Assembly (NCBI RefSeq): GCF_043951865.1
Contig: NZ_JBINJF010000033.1
Span: 1 to 43,162 of the forward strand
Direction of reading: 5' to 3'
DNA length: 43,162 bases
DNA from: JAMQKA01 sp043951865
Lineage (GTDB): Bacteria; Bacteroidota; Rhodothermia; Balneolales; Balneolaceae
Shown here: one piece after another, positions 39,924 through 43,162 of the stretch
Layout of the letters: each line of letters opens with the position of its first letter
How positions within the stretch are numbered: the stretch's first letter is position 1
Notes under the pieces: generated by a model
The model's input: only the letters and a program-made list of their open reading frames with translations
What the model was told of the DNA's origin: nothing
Databases searched by the model: none
Made by a program: the position numbers and the translations under genes

Positions 39924-42203
39924 CTATTCTAATTCAGAATCCGGCAGGGCAAATACATGAAGGGTTCTCCCAATCGGTTGTGAAATCGGGGCACGGAATC
40001 TTCCGCCTCCTCCACCGGCGACAATAGCAACGTATTGTTTTCCATCTATCTCATAAACAGAAGGTGCTGAGAAGCCGGGCGAATCCATCTTGAATTCCCA
40101 CAAAAGTTCCCCATTGCTCTTATCAAATGCGCGGAATCTATTATCTTCGGTAGCTGCTATAAAAATAAGTCCGCCAGCGGTCGTAACCGGGCCACCAAAG
40201 TTTTCCGCACCCGTCTTTTTATCAATACCCAAACTATCGGTTAAAACAGGATATTGTCCCAACGGTACTTTCCATTTTATCTCTCCTCTTTCTATATCTA
40301 CTGCAACGAGTTCTCCCCAAGGCGGTTTAGTTCCTGGTAATCCTATATGATCTGTAAAATAGTCCAATTCAGGGATATATTGTGGAGTCGAAGTTGACCA
40401 TTTCAACCCATCCCTTTCTCCACTCCAGGTAAAACCATGATCTCCCTCAAATGATAGCGTAGTATCCGCATCGGCACTGCTGGTTTCTTCGACTTCACTT
40501 TCCAGATAGGTTATAAGATGATCCATGTCTTCATCAGAAATACTTGGAAAAGCCGGCATATTACCTCGTCCCTCAGATATCACTGTTCGTATCGAATCAG
40601 AACCTATTTCCATATTCACAAGACCAGGTACTCCCGGGCTACCTTGTCTCTGGGCCCCATGACAGGCAGTACATTGCGAAGTATACAGAACTTCTCCACG
40701 CCGAACATCAGACATTTCTCCATATTGGTCTGGCTTCATAGGAACGAGTGTTAATATGAAAGGTATATTATTGACATTTACATACGCCGTATTTGTTTCA
40801 GGATCATATGAAGGCCCTCCCCACTCGTTACCTCCATGTATGCCAGGCGTTGTAATTGTTCCCTCAATACTAGGGGGCGTATAAACAGGACCCGTTTTGA
40901 GTTTTTTAAATTTTTCCAATGCAGCTTCATGAGATTCCGGAGTTATTTCCGTTAAATCAGACTCATATGTTGAAGTACGCACCAGGGGTTCCGGTTTCAG
41001 CGGCCATGGTTGTGTAGGATACGGTTCTTCACCGGGAACTGCTTCCGTTGGCACGGGTTTATCCACTACGGGAAATATTGGCTCTCCCGTATCTCTGTCT
41101 AACACCAGCATGGTTGGATGTTTTCCCGTCTGTACTACCACATCCCGGGACTCTCCATCATCACTATGTATGGTTGTCAGCATGGGAGGTGGAGGCAAGT
41201 CGTAGTCCCAAATATCATGATGAATTGCCTGGTAATGCCATTGCCGCTCACCAGTTGTAGCGTCCAAGGCTAAAATTGTATCAGAAAATAAATTTTTCCC
41301 TTTTCGTGATGTTCCACCACCATGTATACCACCAGTTGCAGAGCCCGTAGCTGCAAATACCCATCCTCGCTCTTCATCAACGGTTAATCCTGCCCAGGGA
41401 TTAGCTCCACCGTAAATTATATTATCCTCCCATTCCCAGGTATCGTAGCCAAACTGACCTTCCTGGGGTACTGTGTGAAAAGTCCATTTATATTCTCCGG
41501 TAATTGTATCGAAGGCACGAATATTCCCGGGTGGTACAGTATTGCCTTCATTTAGCCTTGTTCCGATAATTAGATAGTTTCTATATGTTACTCCTGGAGT
41601 CGTAACATGGATTTGATCTTCAAGATATTTGGAATCCCATACATGATTCTCTTTTAAATCGATAGAACCATCATCACCAAAAGACTCAATGATATCACCG
41701 GTTTTAGGGTCCACTGCCCATACCAAATCCCTTGTATAATGAAATATTCGTTCATTGTTCCCCTCTTCATCCTCCCAGTAGGTCACACCTCGTAGCAACT
41801 CTCCATTTACAATATCATCGTTGGGATAGTGGTCGGTTGGATTAAATATCCATTCCTCTTCTCCTGTAGTTGCATCGAGCGCAATTAAATTCAACCTGGG
41901 ATCGGAAATATACATAATCCCGTCTATGACAATAGGATTTGATTGCATGCCAGGGCCGGTTAATTCTCTCGTGTTGTATTCCCATGCCGGCTCCAATAAA
42001 TGAACATTTTCTGTATTAATTTGATCAAGAGTTGAATATTGATTCCCTTTCTTGTCACCGCGATAAATAGCCCAGTCAGTAAAGTTGTTGTATTTACTTT
42101 GCCAGGTACGCTCTTCGATTGCAGAATCCGGAGTGTCTGATTGACAGCCGTAAAACAGAACAAAGATGAGTAGCAACGGAAATATAAGTTTTATCGATTT
42201 CAT
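39924..42203 (-). CDS. PQQ-dependent quinoprotein dehydrogenase with internal cytochrome c, lipoprotein
   Basis: 759 residues. The N-terminus ends FVLFYGC, so C20 is the probable lipid site. The eight-bladed PQQ propeller is split. Blades occupy about 40-480 (DWAIYRGDKKGNQYSTLDQINTENVHLLEPAWEYNTRE; TTGEEEWIFNPT; ATTGERQWHYQAIHHDIWDYDLPPPPML, typical of glucose/alcohol quinoproteins) and about 590-759 (GERDGLKWSTSTPQYIPELDYF; FGGPVTTAGGLIFIAATEDNRFRAFDKSNGELLWEF). Between them lies a class I cytochrome with CTACH at 511-515 and Met in GNMPAFPSISDEDMD as sixth ligand. It probably oxidises a sugar or alcohol in the periplasm and passes electrons through its own haem. The coding sequence looks more AT-rich than its neighbours. 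Confidence 0.92.
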   Translation of the reverse strand: MKSIKLIFPLLLIFVLFYGCQSDTPDSAIEERTWQSKYNNFTDWAIYRGDKKGNQYSTLDQINTENVHLLEPAWEYNTRELTGPGMQSNPIVIDGIMYISDPRLNLIALDATTGEEEWIFNPTDHYPNDDIVNGELLRGVTYWEDEEGNNERIFHYTRDLVWAVDPKTGDIIESFGDDGSIDLKENHVWDSKYLEDQIHVTTPGVTYRNYLIIGTRLNEGNTVPPGNIRAFDTITGEYKWTFHTVPQEGQFGYDTWEWEDNIIYGGANPWAGLTVDEERGWVFAATGSATGGIHGGGTSRKGKNLFSDTILALDATTGERQWHYQAIHHDIWDYDLPPPPMLTTIHSDDGESRDVVVQTGKHPTMLVLDRDTGEPIFPVVDKPVPTEAVPGEEPYPTQPWPLKPEPLVRTSTYESDLTEITPESHEAALEKFKKLKTGPVYTPPSIEGTITTPGIHGGNEWGGPSYDPETNTAYVNVNNIPFILTLVPMKPDQYGEMSDVRRGEVLYTSQCTACHGAQRQGSPGVPGLVNMEIGSDSIRTVISEGRGNMPAFPSISDEDMDHLITYLESEVEETSSADADTTLSFEGDHGFTWSGERDGLKWSTSTPQYIPELDYFTDHIGLPGTKPPWGELVAVDIERGEIKWKVPLGQYPVLTDSLGIDKKTGAENFGGPVTTAGGLIFIAATEDNRFRAFDKSNGELLWEFKMDSPGFSAPSVYEIDGKQYVAIVAGGGGGRFRAPISQPIGRTLHVFALPDSELE

Positions 42204-42293
42204 CGACTTTATATTAGACTGCCATGTTCAAGTAATTAATGCAACACAGCGATGTTTTCGGGTTTGTTGAATAGGATTAATGTAATCAAATTT

Positions 42294-42740
42294 TCAAACT
42301 GGTCGAAAATTCAGGTATTGCTTGACGGTGTTGATGCGCTGGCGGGAAATGTTTCGAAGGTCTGTACCTTTCGGGAAGAACAGTCGAAGTACCCAGATAT
42401 GTTTTCTACGGTTCCTTTATCCTGAGAGGTACAGGAACGGATAACGTAGGTATCGGCCTGCAGGGGGTCGGCAATTTCTGGTGGCGTGGAAAGGCTTTGT
42501 CATTGTCGAAGGTTAGAGCTTTCATGAATGAGGGCAGAATCAGATACCGCCGCTAGGTGTTGGCCCGGCAATAGCCTTTGCCCTGAGGGTCCTTATTGGC
42601 TATATCGTGGTTAAGCTCGCGACTGATGGTAGGCAGTAGGCACGGAGGACCGGGCAACTTGCTTTGTTTATCACCTGTATCGATCAGGGATTTAATTTTG
42701 ACGGGCGATTCCCTTGGCTGAGTTGGTGTTTTGCCTGCAT
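42294..42740 (-). pseudogene. IS30-family transposase remnant
   Basis: Three minus-strand pieces in different frames are recognisable. The N-terminal helix-turn-helix part reads LPTISRELNHDIANKDPQGKGY, matching STISRELRRN of IS30 enzymes, and stops at TAG. The core reads ALTFDNDKAF then IADPLQADTYVIRSCTSQDKGTVEN, matching the first DDE Asp (FDN) and the Glu (GTxEN) region. The end reads LRLFFPKGTDLRNISRQRINTVKQYLNFRPV, matching the C-terminal PKGTDF and LNxRPRK. The middle of the gene is missing and at least two frameshifts are present, so it is inactive. Terminal repeats were not found. Confidence 0.75.
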
Positions 42741-42771
42741 AACGACTAACGAATATTACACGCTTGGCGGA

Positions 42772-42804
42772 AGACCCCAGGAGGAGCCCCTGGGATCTTT
42801 TTTT
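42772..42804 (+). terminator. Hairpin followed by T-run (plus strand)
   Basis: agaccccagg (42772-42781) pairs with cctgggatct (42789-42798) with one A-C mismatch. T residues then run from 42798 to 42804. It looks like a plus-strand rho-independent terminator, though no plus-strand gene precedes it, so it may be left over from the decayed element. Confidence 0.55.
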
Positions 42805-42910
42805 CGTGTTGCACTTACTACTTGAAATAAGGACTGCTTAACATTTTCTAAACTTTTATGTGTTATTCTATCCAAGTATTCCGAACGAAGCCTATTGTTA
42901 CCATGAGCTC

Positions 42911-43162
42911 CTATGTACCAGAAAAAGTAAACTCGGGCAGGTGTTTGATTTCGCCCCCGTTCATCGCCGACTCATGGGCCAGCAGGCCCACGCAGGTCCA
43001 GTTGGCCGACTGCCGCGCGTTCGGGTAGGGCTCGCGATCGTTGGCAATCGAGTCCACAAACTCATGCGCCAGGTGCGGGTGGGATCCGCCGTGGCCCCCG
43101 CCCTGGATAAACGACAGGTGCGCGTGCTCGTCGGCGTCATAGACCCCCTCCTGGGTGAACTC
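42911..43162 (-). CDS. Gfo/Idh/MocA-family oxidoreductase, C-terminal part
   Basis: The last 83 residues of a minus-strand gene that continues beyond the window; the stop TAG is at 42911-42913. The sequence GHGGSHPHLAHEFVDSIAND followed by REPYPNARQSANWTCVGLLAHESA is the characteristic end of a group of NAD(P)-dependent sugar oxidoreductases, in which the His-rich loop helps shape the active site and dimer interface. The N-terminal Rossmann domain lies outside the window. The coding sequence is GC-rich, unlike the quinoprotein gene beside it. The substrate is unknown; a modified sugar is typical. Confidence 0.85.
   Translation of the reverse strand, partial: EFTQEGVYDADEHAHLSFIQGGGHGGSHPHLAHEFVDSIANDREPYPNARQSANWTCVGLLAHESAMNGGEIKHLPEFTFSGT

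Larger units (their letters stand above)
42204..42910. other. Gene-poor region holding an IS30-family transposase remnant
   Basis: 707 bp between the quinoprotein gene and the Gfo/Idh gene. Its central part is the decayed transposase listed separately; a terminator-like hairpin lies at 42772-42804. The remainder shows nothing recognisable. Confidence 0.6.

Overview
The window looks like a chromosomal segment from a Gram-negative member of the FCB group, most likely Balneolota/Rhodothermota or a close Bacteroidota-like lineage. This is an inference. It rests on a CarboxypepD_reg-DUF5686 outer-membrane protein, abundant signal peptides and lipoproteins, a promoter of the Bacteroidetes type (TTTG-N21-TATATTTG) in front of the SRP RNA, and Planctomycete-type cytochrome modules (DUF1549/DUF1553/DUF1501) outside a planctomycete-like context. 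Housekeeping landmarks are tRNA-Ala(GGC), the 4.5S SRP RNA, miaA, and dnaN with an overlapping SAM-hydrolase (DUF62) gene.

Layout. 1-1670: the decayed edge of a heavy-metal region, with the last codons of a P-type ATPase, a broken P-II-like gene, a small SHOCT protein, an intact methyltransferase and a histidine-kinase remnant. 1671-5089: a DUF5686 outer-membrane protein and a convergent OmpA-type lipoprotein with six calcium-binding type-3 repeats; a strong terminator separates them. 5276-5349: tRNA-Ala. 5561-12562: a tight four-gene operon of a secreted protein, a FecR-domain protein, a large outer-membrane beta-barrel with an Ig-like N-terminus, and a CHASE2 adenylate cyclase. This is the best candidate for a little-described signalling system. 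12851-17107: SRP RNA, miaA, dnaN, SAM hydrolase, second methyltransferase. 17155-18695: lipoprotein metallopeptidase plus small outer-membrane protein.

18773-23511 is a catabolic cluster: N-acetylneuraminate-lyase-like aldolase, sodium:solute symporter, Asp-box sialidase-family hydrolase and a GntR/UTRA regulator, with candidate operator palindromes. 23656-30240 is a three-gene Planctomycete-type oxidoreductive module (DUF2231-cytochrome-LRR, DUF1501, cytochrome-DUF1549-LamG-DUF1553). 30728-39183 is a YbhGFSR-like drug-efflux operon: TetR, TolC, alpha/beta hydrolase, HlyD, two ABC ATPases and two ABC-2 permeases. A 537-bp segment bounded by inverted repeats and carrying a four-helix-bundle gene is inserted exactly between the ATPase and permease genes. 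The two ATPases are complementary-degenerate, predicting one canonical and one dead ATP site. Paired TTCAAC-N6-GTTGAA palindromes upstream of tetR are probable operators. 39924-42203 is a PQQ-dependent quinoprotein dehydrogenase with an internal cytochrome c. 42294-42740 is a broken IS30-family transposase, and the window ends inside a Gfo/Idh/MocA oxidoreductase.

Most genes from 17155 onward lie on the minus strand. No CRISPR array, intact insertion sequence, rRNA or phage gene was seen. All family assignments come from reading motifs by eye; no database search was run.
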